From Planctomycetaceae bacterium (lineage in GTDB: Bacteria; Planctomycetota; Planctomycetia; Planctomycetales; Planctomycetaceae), in contig JAEUIG010000076.1 of the NCBI GenBank assembly GCA_016795125.1, positions 1-9,370 of the forward strand: a stretch of DNA of 9,370 bases. The letters are read 5' to 3'. The notes beneath the pieces were generated by a model, which searched no databases, had not been told where the DNA came from, and saw only the letters and a list, made by a program, of their open reading frames with translations. Positions 1-6,341 of the stretch are shown here, in pieces. Position numbers and translations under genes: made by a program. Every line of letters starts with the position of its first letter. Positions within the stretch are counted from its first letter, which is position 1.

Positions 1-157
1 ACTGGCCCGGCATCGACACGATGGGGATCCGCTCCCCCCGTCCGTGCCGGACGAACAGCGGCAGGATGAAGTCGGCGGGGGAAAGTTCCGTTTCGCGGAG
101 CATCGACCGCATCTGAGGGTGCTGGCGGAGACGGCGGAGTCGGGTGGCGGGGAACAT
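1..157 (-). CDS. hemB: Delta-aminolevulinic acid dehydratase (porphobilinogen synthase), N-terminal fragment
   Basis: Reading the minus strand from an ATG at 157-155 gives 52 residues that run off the left edge. They begin MFPATRLRRLRQHPQMR and continue through RETELSPADFILPLFV and IPIVSMPGQ. This is the typical HemB N-terminus (RxRRLRxxPxxRxxxRET, LxPxDLILPLFV, PIxSMPGxxR). The family condenses two 5-aminolevulinate molecules to porphobilinogen in haem synthesis in the cytoplasm. The catalytic lysines and metal site lie outside the window. The start is chosen because the homology begins right after this ATG; no convincing Shine-Dalgarno is seen upstream, so a slightly different start is possible. 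The gene is divergent from rpsU, with about 310 non-coding bases between. Confidence 0.85.
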   Translation of the reverse strand, partial: MFPATRLRRLRQHPQMRSMLRETELSPADFILPLFVRHGRGERIPIVSMPGQ

Positions 158-470
158 GGCGGGCGGGTGGATCGGGGGGTTGTTGACGCAATTGTCCATG
201 GTCCATGGTCCATCGTCCATTGTGGCGGTTGCGGCACTGTCCCGGACAGGCGTCTCGCCTGCCGCTACCCGCTCCCGAAACGTGGCTTAAATCCCGTAAG
301 TATGTACGGGACAGTTTTCGTGCCGCTCAGGATTGCCGGAAATCGCCCGGTTTGCTTATGATGCCCGACCGCGCAACGGTTTGGCTCATGGCGGGTTCCG
401 CTGTGGCCGATCCAGTTCTCTACCATCAGTTTGCGGCGAGACGTCGCCGCCCGTCCGTGAGGAGTTGTGA
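158..470. other. Divergent intergenic region between hemB and rpsU
   Basis: This gap of 313 bases has no ORF I believe in. It must hold the promoters of hemB (leftward) and rpsU (rightward), but I cannot place -35/-10 boxes with confidence. It contains a 7-base tandem repeat (194-221) and a small hairpin at 247-261 (CAGGCG, loop TCT, CGCCTG). The bases before rpsU include a GAGGAG Shine-Dalgarno at 459-464. Confidence 0.6.
194..221. repeat. Four-unit heptamer tandem repeat
   Basis: Units are GTCCATG, GTCCATG, GTCCATC and GTCCATT, end to end. It lies 37 bases upstream of the hemB start, so it is in or near the hemB promoter or 5' UTR. Copy number could vary by slippage. No function is claimed. 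Confidence 0.7.
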
Positions 471-665
471 GTGGTCAAGTTGCGTCTGCGTGACAATGAA
501 TCGGTGCAGGAAGCGGTCCGTCGTTTTCGCAAGCTGGTCGAGCATGCCGGCGTGAAGAAGGAAATGCGCCGCCGCGAGTTCTACGAAAAGCCGAGCGAAA
601 TGCGCCGCCGCGAACGCCGCCGCGCCGAACGCCGCGCCCGCTTCAACCAGATGCAGCAGAAGTAG
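471..665 (+). CDS. rpsU: 30S ribosomal protein S21
   Basis: The 64-residue product begins MVKLRLRDNESVQEAVRRF, continues with REFYEKPSEMRRR and ends in an Arg-rich tail. This matches S21: an N-terminal beta strand with the ESxxEAxRRFKR pattern, then the REFYEKPSE signature, then a basic helix. S21 sits on the 30S platform near the anti-Shine-Dalgarno end of 16S rRNA and assists initiation. Start is GTG, supported by GAGGAG six bases upstream and by family alignment (MVKxxxRxNES). Length is in the usual range of about 58-70 residues. It is monocistronic here and convergent with the next gene; a repeat-derived hairpin follows directly and may end transcription. Confidence 0.95.
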   Translation: MVKLRLRDNESVQEAVRRFRKLVEHAGVKKEMRRREFYEKPSEMRRRERRRAERRARFNQMQQK

Positions 666-666
666 T

Positions 667-750
667 CCGCTCGCTCCGCGAGCGGAGTGAGTCGACTCCC
701 TCGTTCCCAGGCTCTGCTTGGGAACGCGCCGCTGCGAAGCTCTGCTTCGC
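667..750. repeat. Palindromic repeat cluster after rpsU
   Basis: Three hairpins follow one another: CCGCTCG/CGAGCGG (667-673 with 679-685), CGTTCCCA/TGGGAACG (702-709 with 719-726), and GCGAAGC/GCTTCGC around TCT (734-740 with 744-750). The middle and last ones resemble a dispersed bacterial repeat of the type CGTTCCCAGGCTCTGC. Located between two convergent genes, the cluster may serve as a bidirectional terminator, although no clear T-run follows. Confidence 0.75.
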
Positions 751-781
751 GTGGCCCGAACCCGCGTTTCGAGTCCGGTAG

Positions 782-1855
782 TCACTCAAACGCGCGTCTC
801 AGCACGCTTGCGACTCTGTCCGGCTCCAGCGTGCTCTTCGCCGGCTGGCCGTCGGCCGCTGTGAACCGCGCGACGACCGGAAACTGGCTCTGCAGTTTCC
901 TGTGAAACGGCGATGCTCCATTGCCGGCCGCCCACGTGCCGTCGGCGGTCTCCAGCGACTGCAATTCCTGCAGCGCGTCGAACAGCGCGGGATGATCCAG
1001 ATCGTAGCTCTCCATTCCGTCGCGGTACGTGATGCCAGGTGTTCGCCAGCGGAACTCGGTGTCCGCCCACAGGTAGCCCGGATACCAGAGCGCGTGAAAC
1101 CAGCCGTCCCGGCGCTCGGTGGAGACGAGCCGGACGCGCTGGTCGTCCTGGCGGCTCTGGACGTGCGGCCAGAGGGCACACTTGTCGGAGATCGCTTCGT
1201 TGAACTGCGGGACGTATGCAGCGCGGGCATCGTCGTCCCCCGCGATCAACAGCGAGACGACGTAATGCGCGAACCGTTCTCCAGGCTGCGTGCGGACGAT
1301 GTGTCCCTCCTCGACGAGCGCTGCCTGCCGGCGCAGCGGTTCCAGCGAGGCTTCAATGGACGCCGTCTCGGAGTCGCTGCCGGCGGCCAGGCCGGGAACG
1401 CGGTCGAAGGCCAGTTTGTAGATCGCCGCGTGGTCATAGTCTCGTTCGCGGGCTTGATCCATGAGCAACGTCACCCCCTGGAAGACGCACTGCGCTGCCG
1501 GTGGTCCCCAGCCCCAGAAGTCCCCCATTTCGGCGGCGGAGATCAGGGTCTCTCGTAGTTCCCGTGCCTGTTCGGAGCACACAAGCGCGTAAACCGAGAG
1601 GATGCCGTCGACGTCGAGGTGGTTGTTGACTGCGACAGTCCAGGGTTCGCGACGGGGATGACCAAGGAATCGGAAGCAAGCCTCGGTCGAGGTGTCGCCG
1701 CGGTACTCTGGCGGAGTCTGATTTGGCCGCCAGTGGCTCAGTTCCAGATCGGTCGCCGGATTGAACAGTCTGCCGCCGCTGCCGTCGCAGAAGATGATGT
1801 GCTCGGCCTTGGGGCGTGGGGAATTCGACGCGACGATTTCGAAGCGGGAGATCAT
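782..1855 (-). CDS. Uncharacterised protein with NHLDVDG motif (possibly DUF6687-like)
   Basis: A 357-residue soluble-looking protein with no signal peptide or membrane helix. The most striking motif is NNHLDVDGILSVYALV at about residues 77-92, an acidic DxDG pattern followed by a hydrophobic helix, reminiscent of the metal-binding HxDxDG stretches of DHH-type phosphoesterases. A second conserved-looking stretch is SAAEMGDFWGWG (106-117). I have a weak recollection that such a motif characterises DUF6687, but I cannot verify this. Biochemical function is unknown; metal-dependent hydrolysis is a guess from the motif only. The start ATG at 1855-1853 gives a full-length frame, with only a weak purine stretch (GGAAAAG) upstream. 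The gene lies downstream of gltX on the same strand, separated by an inverted repeat that probably uncouples them. It converges with rpsU. Confidence 0.7.
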   Translation of the reverse strand: MISRFEIVASNSPRPKAEHIIFCDGSGGRLFNPATDLELSHWRPNQTPPEYRGDTSTEACFRFLGHPRREPWTVAVNNHLDVDGILSVYALVCSEQARELRETLISAAEMGDFWGWGPPAAQCVFQGVTLLMDQARERDYDHAAIYKLAFDRVPGLAAGSDSETASIEASLEPLRRQAALVEEGHIVRTQPGERFAHYVVSLLIAGDDDARAAYVPQFNEAISDKCALWPHVQSRQDDQRVRLVSTERRDGWFHALWYPGYLWADTEFRWRTPGITYRDGMESYDLDHPALFDALQELQSLETADGTWAAGNGASPFHRKLQSQFPVVARFTAADGQPAKSTLEPDRVASVLRRAFE

Positions 1856-1879
1856 GGACTTTTCCGTGATGCGCTCGTA

Positions 1880-1944
1880 CTAGCCGCGACCGTGGGGGAG
1901 CGCAATTGCGAGTCGACGCTCGATTCGCTCCCTCACGGTCGCGG

Positions 1945-1948
<4 letters not shown>
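1880..1948. repeat. Inverted repeat with 23-base arms, TAGCCGCGACCGTGAGGGAGCG family
   Basis: The left arm (1880-1902) and right arm (1926-1948) are inverted copies that differ at one position, leaving a 23-base centre. The palindrome sits between gltX and the downstream minus-strand gene and overlaps the gltX stop codon: the TAG of the repeat itself (1945-1947 on the complement) ends gltX. As RNA it would form a very stable stem-loop that could terminate transcription or protect the gltX 3' end. I associate this sequence family with planctomycete intergenic repeats; that link is from memory. Confidence 0.85.
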
Positions 1949-3507
<1,559 letters not shown>

Positions 3508-3530
3508 CGACTCAAGTGTGCTCGGTTAGC

Positions 3531-3549
3531 GACGCATCGAAGATGCGTC
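3531..3549 (-). repeat. Short perfect hairpin in the gltX leader
   Basis: GACGCATC, loop GAA, GATGCGTC: an 8-bp perfect stem starting 24 bases upstream of the gltX start. On the minus strand the loop reads TTC. It may be a repeat remnant or part of the gltX 5' UTR. No T-run follows on either strand. Confidence 0.6.
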
Positions 3550-3564
3550 AGCGGGATATCTGGC

Positions 3565-3641
3565 GGGTGCCACTGGCTGTGCCAGTGCCATATGTTCAGC
3601 GGATGCCGGCAGTCATCGCACTGGCGGAGCCAGTGGCACCC
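3565..3641. repeat. Inverted repeat, GGGTGCCACTGGC family
   Basis: The left arm begins GGGTGCCACTGGC at 3565 and the right arm ends GCCAGTGGCACCC at 3641. Each arm is itself a palindrome (CACTGGC-TGT-GCCAGTG on the left, CACTGGCGGAGCCAGTG on the right), so the element can fold as one long hairpin or two small ones. This is typical of mobile REP-like elements. No coding capacity. Confidence 0.75.
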
Positions 3642-3738
3642 CCAAACCGGGGGCCGGCGCAGAATCGTTCGCTCGGCAGCGTATCAAGGGCACGGCAATG
3701 TGACCAACGGAGCCGGGAAGCAGCAGTCATCGAATCAC

Positions 3739-3803
3739 GGAATTGCCGCCTTGGGGGTCGGCGGCGATGCTGAGCGGGCCGGCATCGCCGCGGCGGCAAT
3801 TCC
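3739..3803. repeat. Nested inverted repeat upstream of the peptide cluster
   Basis: The outer arms GGAATTGCCGCC (3739-3750) and GGCGGCAATTCC (3792-3803) are perfect complements. The inner arms GCGGCGATGC (3761-3770) and GCATCGCCGC (3782-3791) are also perfect. The structure lies about 80 bases before the first cluster promoter and may separate it from gltX upstream transcription. It could be a miniature mobile element or a REP-type sequence. Confidence 0.75.
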
Positions 3804-3884
3804 TGTTACTCTTGATGGGATCGGAGGTTATGGGTGTGGGTGGCCGAGAGTGTCGCAGGAATTCCGGGTCTTGGCGGATTCCTT

Positions 3885-3913
3885 CGTAACAACCGGCGGT
3901 GGTCTTCGCTCAG
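3885..3913 (+). promoter_or_regulatory. ECF-type promoter-like element A, peptide gene 1
   Basis: CGTAAC (3885-3890), 16-base spacer, CGCTCAG (3907-3913). The same two boxes with the same spacer occur at four other places in the cluster. A -35 box ending in AAC and a CG-rich -10 box are typical of extracytoplasmic-function sigma factors. Transcription would begin within GAGTACATCAAC just downstream, giving a leader of about 85-90 bases. Confidence 0.75.
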
Positions 3914-3931
3914 GAGTACATCAACACCAAC

Positions 3932-3973
3932 GCGATCAAGACTCAACAGGATGTTCCTGGAACCCTTGATCGC
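3932..3973 (+). promoter_or_regulatory. 5' leader nested hairpin, peptide gene 1
   Basis: Outer stem GCGATCAAG (3932-3940) pairs with CTTGATCGC (3965-3973), 9 bp. Inner stem CAGGA (3947-3951) pairs with TCCTG (3955-3959) around a TGT loop. It begins 18 bases after the -10-like box, as in the other two peptide genes, and ends about 20 bases before the ribosome binding site. Because it lies in the predicted untranslated leader, it may control stability or translation. Confidence 0.65.
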
Positions 3974-4006
3974 AAACACGATCCATCGATCGAAGGAAAT
4001 ACGACC

Positions 4007-4132
4007 ATGTCCAAGACCATCACCAGCTCGAAGAAGGCTGTCCGCGAACTGAAGGCCCTCCGCACGACGGACCGGGCGAAGAAGGCGGCTGCCAACCACC
4101 GCTGCTGCCGTTGCTGCCGCTGCTGGTTCTAA
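4007..4132 (+). CDS. Putative RiPP precursor peptide 1 (leader + HRCCRCCRCWF core)
   Basis: A 41-residue peptide: MSKTITSSKK, then AVRELKALRTTDRAKKAAAN, then HRCCRCCRCWF. Residues 1-30 are helical-looking and Lys/Arg-rich, without a signal peptide or membrane segment, as expected of a leader that stays in the cytoplasm for modification. The last 11 residues hold five Cys (33, 34, 36, 37, 39) and end in Trp-Phe. The start ATG has AAGGAA eight bases upstream (3993-3998) and matches the starts of the two paralogues. From residue 8 onward it differs from peptide 3 only by four synonymous codon changes, which shows selection on the protein. An open frame continues upstream to 3899, but there it covers the promoter and hairpin, so I reject a longer protein. 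The likely modifying enzyme is the MNIO protein at 5331. An unmodified metal-binding peptide is the alternative. Confidence 0.8.
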   Translation: MSKTITSSKKAVRELKALRTTDRAKKAAANHRCCRCCRCWF

Positions 4133-4149
4133 TCGAATCCGGTCAGGCC

Positions 4150-4194
4150 GTGGGGGTCCTTCGCTTCAGTGCGAACGGGCCCCCACTCGCTTTT
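4150..4194 (+). terminator. Intrinsic terminator, peptide gene 1
   Basis: GTGGGGGTCC (4150-4159) pairs with GGGCCCCCAC (4177-4186), with one G-T pair, and the inner TTCGC (4160-4164) pairs with GCGAA (4171-4175). TCGCTTTT follows. The hairpin starts 17 bases after the stop codon. Confidence 0.8.
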
Positions 4195-4201
4195 GACAGG
4201 T

Positions 4202-4288
4202 CTGAAAACCGCCGGCGACGCGGCCAGACGTCTCGCCACCGGGATGACCGAAGACACTCGGTGATCCCGGTGGCGAAATCGTTTTCAG
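4202..4288. repeat. Inverted repeat element between peptide genes 1 and 2
   Basis: Outer arms CTGAAAAC (4202-4209) and GTTTTCAG (4281-4288). Inside is a strong hairpin of CGCCACCGGGAT (4234-4245) with ATCCCGGTGGCG (4264-4275), extended by ACCG/CGGT. It has no ORF and is unlike the elements that occupy the same place after peptide genes 2 and 3. It is likely a small mobile or REP-type element, and it could add termination strength. Confidence 0.7.
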
Positions 4289-4339
4289 GCAACTGCTGAA
4301 TTCATCGGCTCACCGGGCAATTTCGCGAGCCAGTTTTCC

Positions 4340-4368
4340 CGTAACAGAGCGACGCGGCCTGCGATTAG
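4340..4368 (+). promoter_or_regulatory. ECF-type promoter-like element B, peptide gene 2
   Basis: CGTAAC (4340-4345), 16-base spacer, CGATTAG (4362-4368). The -10-like box is the most divergent of the five (CGATTAG against CGCTCAG), which may mean a different strength. It is followed by AATATCAAGAACAAC, also found after element C. Confidence 0.72.
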
Positions 4369-4386
4369 ACCAATATCAAGAACAAC

Positions 4387-4426
4387 GCGATCAAGACGCA
4401 ACAGGATGCACCTGACGCTTGATCGC
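4387..4426 (+). promoter_or_regulatory. 5' leader nested hairpin, peptide gene 2
   Basis: Outer stem GCGATCAAG (4387-4395) pairs with CTTGATCGC (4418-4426). Inner stem CAGG (4402-4405) pairs with CCTG (4411-4414) around ATGCA. Placement is 18 bases after the -10-like box, the same as in genes 1 and 3. Confidence 0.65.
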
Positions 4427-4451
4427 CCCAACCATCGAAGGAAACACGACC

Positions 4452-4580
4452 ATGTCCAAGACCATCACCACCTCGAAGAACAGCGTCCGCGAACTGAAGG
4501 CCCTCCGTACGACGGACCGGGCGAAGAAGGCGGCTGCGAACCACCGCTGCTGCCGTTGCTGCCGTTGCTTCTTCAACTGA
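4452..4580 (+). CDS. Putative RiPP precursor peptide 2 (HRCCRCCRCFFN core)
   Basis: A 42-residue peptide: MSKTITTSKN, SVRELKALRTTDRAKKAAAN, HRCCRCCRCFFN. It has the same leader as peptide 1 apart from three substitutions (Ser7 to Thr, Lys10 to Asn, Ala11 to Ser) and the same five Cys (33, 34, 36, 37, 39). The C-terminal Trp-Phe is replaced by Phe-Phe-Asn, so any mature product would differ at its end. The ATG has AAGGAA (4438-4443) eight bases upstream. Being shorter than usual gene-calling cut-offs, it is easily overlooked; a longer frame at 4406-4591 in another phase is a shadow of it. It has its own promoter, leader hairpin and terminator. Confidence 0.8.
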   Translation: MSKTITTSKNSVRELKALRTTDRAKKAAANHRCCRCCRCFFN

Positions 4581-4599
4581 GCCGAATTTGAAAGTCGCA

Positions 4600-4635
4600 G
4601 GGGGTCCTGGGCGAACTGCCGAGGGCCCCTTTTTT
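4600..4635 (+). terminator. Intrinsic terminator, peptide gene 2
   Basis: GGGGTCCT (4601-4608) pairs with AGGGCCCC (4622-4629), with one G-T pair, around an inner GGC/GCC stem. A run of six T follows (4630-4635). It starts about 20 bases after the stop codon. Confidence 0.85.
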
Positions 4636-4673
4636 CGTTGGATGGCCGCGGTTTTCCGGCTGGCGGCACGTCC

Positions 4674-4753
4674 GGGAGGGCGAGGCTCCTGCCGAGCCGA
4701 ATCGCATGGGGATGTCCATCTTTCCAGCGGCTCGGCGGGAGCCTCGCCTTCCC
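4674..4753. repeat. Palindromic repeat, GGGAGGGCGAGGCTC family, copy 1
   Basis: The left arm GGGAGGGCGAGGCTCCTGCC and the right arm, ending CGAGCCG-type sequence and GCCTCGCCTTCCC, form an 80-base inverted repeat. The same element of the same length and orientation recurs at 5118-5197, also after a peptide-gene terminator. I recognise this as a repeat that produces many spurious short ORFs in planctomycete genomes. Confidence 0.85.
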
Positions 4754-4781
4754 AGCGAAGTCAGAAATCCTGGACGCGGGG

Positions 4782-4810
4782 CGTAACAGACGCCGCCGGC
4801 GTCCGCTCAG
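4782..4810 (+). promoter_or_regulatory. ECF-type promoter-like element C, peptide gene 3
   Basis: CGTAAC (4782-4787), 16-base spacer, CGCTCAG (4804-4810). Boxes are identical to elements A and E. It is followed by AATATCAAGAACAAC as in element B. Confidence 0.75.
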
Positions 4811-4828
4811 AGAAATATCAAGAACAAC

Positions 4829-4868
4829 GCGATCGTGAACAACAGGATGTTCCTGAAACGCCGATCGC
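4829..4868 (+). promoter_or_regulatory. 5' leader nested hairpin, peptide gene 3
   Basis: Outer stem GCGATCG (4829-4835) pairs with CGATCGC (4862-4868). Inner stem CAGGA (4843-4847) pairs with TCCTG (4851-4855) around TGT. Compared with genes 1 and 2, the seventh pair changes from A-T to G-C on both sides, a compensatory change that keeps the stem. It begins 18 bases after the -10-like box. Confidence 0.65.
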
Positions 4869-4896
4869 ACAACACGATACTCTTAAGGAACTTACG

Positions 4897-5025
4897 ATGT
4901 CCGCCACGACCATCACGACCTCGAAGAAGGCTGTCCGCGAACTCAAGGCCCTCCGGACCACGGACCGGGCGAAGAAGGCGGCCGCCAACCACCGCTGCTG
5001 CCGTTGCTGCCGCTGCTGGTTCTAA
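4897..5025 (+). CDS. Putative RiPP precursor peptide 3 (leader + HRCCRCCRCWF core)
   Basis: A 42-residue peptide: MSATTITTSK, KAVRELKALRTTDRAKKAAA, NHRCCRCCRCWF. The N-terminus differs from peptide 1 (MSATTITTS against MSKTITSS, one residue longer), but the rest is identical in protein sequence, including the core with five Cys (34, 35, 37, 38, 40). AAGGAA (4885-4890) lies six bases before the ATG. An open frame extends upstream to 4588, but it crosses a terminator, a repeat and the promoter and is rejected. This is the last peptide gene before the MNIO gene and, like the others, is closed off by its own terminator. Confidence 0.8.
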   Translation: MSATTITTSKKAVRELKALRTTDRAKKAAANHRCCRCCRCWF

Positions 5026-5041
5026 CTCCATCCGAGTTCGT

Positions 5042-5077
5042 GGGGGTCCTGGGCGAACAGCCGAGGCCCCCTTTTTT
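5042..5077 (+). terminator. Intrinsic terminator, peptide gene 3
   Basis: GGGGG and CCT (5042-5050, with one bulged T) pair with AGG and CCCCC (5064-5071) around an inner GGC/GCC stem. Six T follow (5072-5077). It is nearly the same as the terminator of gene 2, so the cassettes were duplicated together with their terminators. Strong separation from the MNIO gene would let peptides be made in excess over enzyme. Confidence 0.85.
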
Positions 5078-5117
5078 CGTTGGATGGCAATGATTTCTGG
5101 CTCGCTGGCGGCACTCC

Positions 5118-5197
5118 GGGAGGGAGAGGCTCCCGCCGAGCCGAATCGCATGGGCGAATCCAACCTTCCAGCGGCTCGGCAGGAGCCTCGCCCTCCC
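5118..5197. repeat. Palindromic repeat, GGGAGGGCGAGGCTC family, copy 2
   Basis: An 80-base inverted repeat from GGGAGGG (5118-5124) to CCCTCCC (5191-5197), same orientation and length as 4674-4753. The flanks also agree (TTCGTTGGATGGC after the terminator, then GGCGGCAC before the element), so the terminator-repeat block was duplicated as a unit or inserted into a duplicated site. Confidence 0.85.
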
Positions 5198-5244
5198 GTG
5201 CAGCTGCACTCCCAAGGACTGCCGCAGAATTCACCGATTTTCTG

Positions 5245-5273
5245 CGTAACACTGCGGAGCGGCCTCCGCTAAG
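5245..5273 (+). promoter_or_regulatory. ECF-type promoter-like element D, MNIO gene
   Basis: CGTAAC (5245-5250), 16-base spacer, CGCTAAG (5267-5273). The bases after it, AGTACATCAAC, match those after element A. The predicted leader to the MNIO start is about 50-55 bases and lacks the GCGATC hairpin of the peptide genes. Confidence 0.72.
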
Positions 5274-5330
5274 CAGTACATCAACGACCTGAACCGTTTG
5301 CTCAACGTCAACTGACTAAGGAACTCCGCC

Positions 5331-6170
5331 ATGATGCCCGCGATCGGATACGCCATCCGCGAACAGAACCGCCCGATCCTGACCGACCCGGCCATCAATG
5401 CGGCTGAGATCACCTTCGAACGCGCCGACGAGCCGCTTCGCGTGGACCGGTACATCCGAGACGACGAATTCGACCTCGTCAGCGTGCATGCCCTGAAGCT
5501 GTCGGTGGCCAGCCCCGACGCTCCGAACCAGCACTACCTCGAAGCCCTCCGGGCCATCGCCCAGGAGAACAACGCCGAGTCGATCAGCGACCACATGGGC
5601 TTCACGCGTGACGGGGAAGGGGGCGTCGAAATGGGGCACTTCGCTCCGCCGCCGTACACCGAAGCGGCGCTCGAAGCGACCTGCCGGAACATCGACCACA
5701 TACAGACGTACTTCGGCGACGTCCGCTTCTACCTCGAAAACATCGCCTACCTGTTCCAGTTCGACGGCACGATGAGCGAGTCCGAGTTCCTGCAGCGGGT
5801 GCTCCGCAAGAGCGGCTGCGGCTGGCTGCTGGACGTGACCAACGTGTACGCGAACTCGCTGAACTTCGGCTACAACGCCTACGACTTCATCAGCGAAGTG
5901 ATGCCCGCCAGCGACGCGGTGCAGATTCACCTCGCCGGCGGCTACTGGGACGACAAGGCCGAGATGTACATCGACAGCCACTCGCACCCGATTCCGGACG
6001 AGGTCTACAAGCTGTACCGGCACGCCCTGGTCGAGGCCGGCGGCAAGATCAACGCCACGTTCATCGAGCGGGATCAGGAATTCCCGGACGAAGACGGCTG
6101 GCGCAGCGAAGTCCGCCAGGTGCGGAAGATCACCGAAGGCGTCTGCCGTCCGGCCGTCGCCCTGCGGTGA
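5331..6170 (+). CDS. DUF692 / MNIO family peptide-modifying enzyme
   Basis: A 279-residue protein of the DUF692 family, multinuclear non-heme iron-dependent oxidative enzymes with a TIM-barrel fold. Recognisable family motifs in order: AEITFE with Glu26, SVHALKLSVAS with His53, ISDHMGF with His88, FYLENIAYL with Glu136, GWLLDVTNVYANSLN with Asp168 and Asn171, VQIHLAGGY with His200, YIDSHSHP with Asp215 and His217, and FIERD with Glu246. These cover the expected iron ligands, so the enzyme looks intact. Relatives (MbnB, TglH, ChrH, HvfB/bufferin enzymes) oxidatively remodel Cys in precursor peptides, for example to oxazolone/thioamide or thiooxazole groups. The likely substrates are the three CCRCCRC peptides upstream. 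AAGGAA (5318-5323) precedes an ATGATG; the first ATG is used, but the second (5334) is equally possible. It has its own ECF-like promoter and probably shares its transcript with the next gene. Confidence 0.9.
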   Translation: MMPAIGYAIREQNRPILTDPAINAAEITFERADEPLRVDRYIRDDEFDLVSVHALKLSVASPDAPNQHYLEALRAIAQENNAESISDHMGFTRDGEGGVEMGHFAPPPYTEAALEATCRNIDHIQTYFGDVRFYLENIAYLFQFDGTMSESEFLQRVLRKSGCGWLLDVTNVYANSLNFGYNAYDFISEVMPASDAVQIHLAGGYWDDKAEMYIDSHSHPIPDEVYKLYRHALVEAGGKINATFIERDQEFPDEDGWRSEVRQVRKITEGVCRPAVALR

Positions 6171-6341
6171 ACTTGAGCGAATTCCGTGCAATCCGCCGAT
6201 CTCCTGGCGATTCCGAACAAAACTTCAACTTTTTTGTCCAAACCGGAAGAGCCGCGACCATTCCCTCTCAGAGGGGCGGGCAGGCCGGACGCCTGAACGA
6301 CATTACCAGTCACTGCGACACATCTTCGAGGACTTGCAGCC

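Larger units (their letters stand above)
3508..3884. other. Intergenic region between gltX and the peptide cluster
   Basis: No credible gene is seen in these roughly 380 bases. They carry the gltX 5' region (leftward) and three palindromic elements (3531-3549, 3565-3641, 3739-3803). The region ends at the first cluster promoter. Confidence 0.7.

Noticed and set aside
3899..4132. A 77-codon frame that would extend peptide 1 upstream
   Set aside because: The extension reads through the -10-like box and the leader hairpin. The conserved ATG at 4007 with AAGGAA matches the starts of both paralogues, and copy 2 has an in-frame stop in the extension.
4406..4591. A 61-codon frame over peptide gene 2 rich in His and Leu
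   Set aside because: It is a shifted reading of the true peptide gene at 4452-4580 and shows no conservation with the other copies.
4588..5025. A 145-codon frame ending with peptide 3
   Set aside because: The upstream part covers the terminator of gene 2, the palindromic repeat and promoter C. Only the last 42 codons are conserved.
3508..5330. CRISPR array
   Set aside because: The repeats are palindromic intergenic elements and duplicated cassettes of about 440 bases, not short direct repeats with regular unique spacers.
5316..6191. A 291-codon minus-strand frame opposite the MNIO gene
   Set aside because: It is the antisense shadow of a gene with clear family motifs.
6211..6245. Possible variant promoter (CCGAAC followed by T-rich sequence) before the partner gene
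   Set aside because: The -35-like box is CGAAC rather than CGTAAC and no CGNTNAG follows at 16 bases. The evidence is too weak to list.
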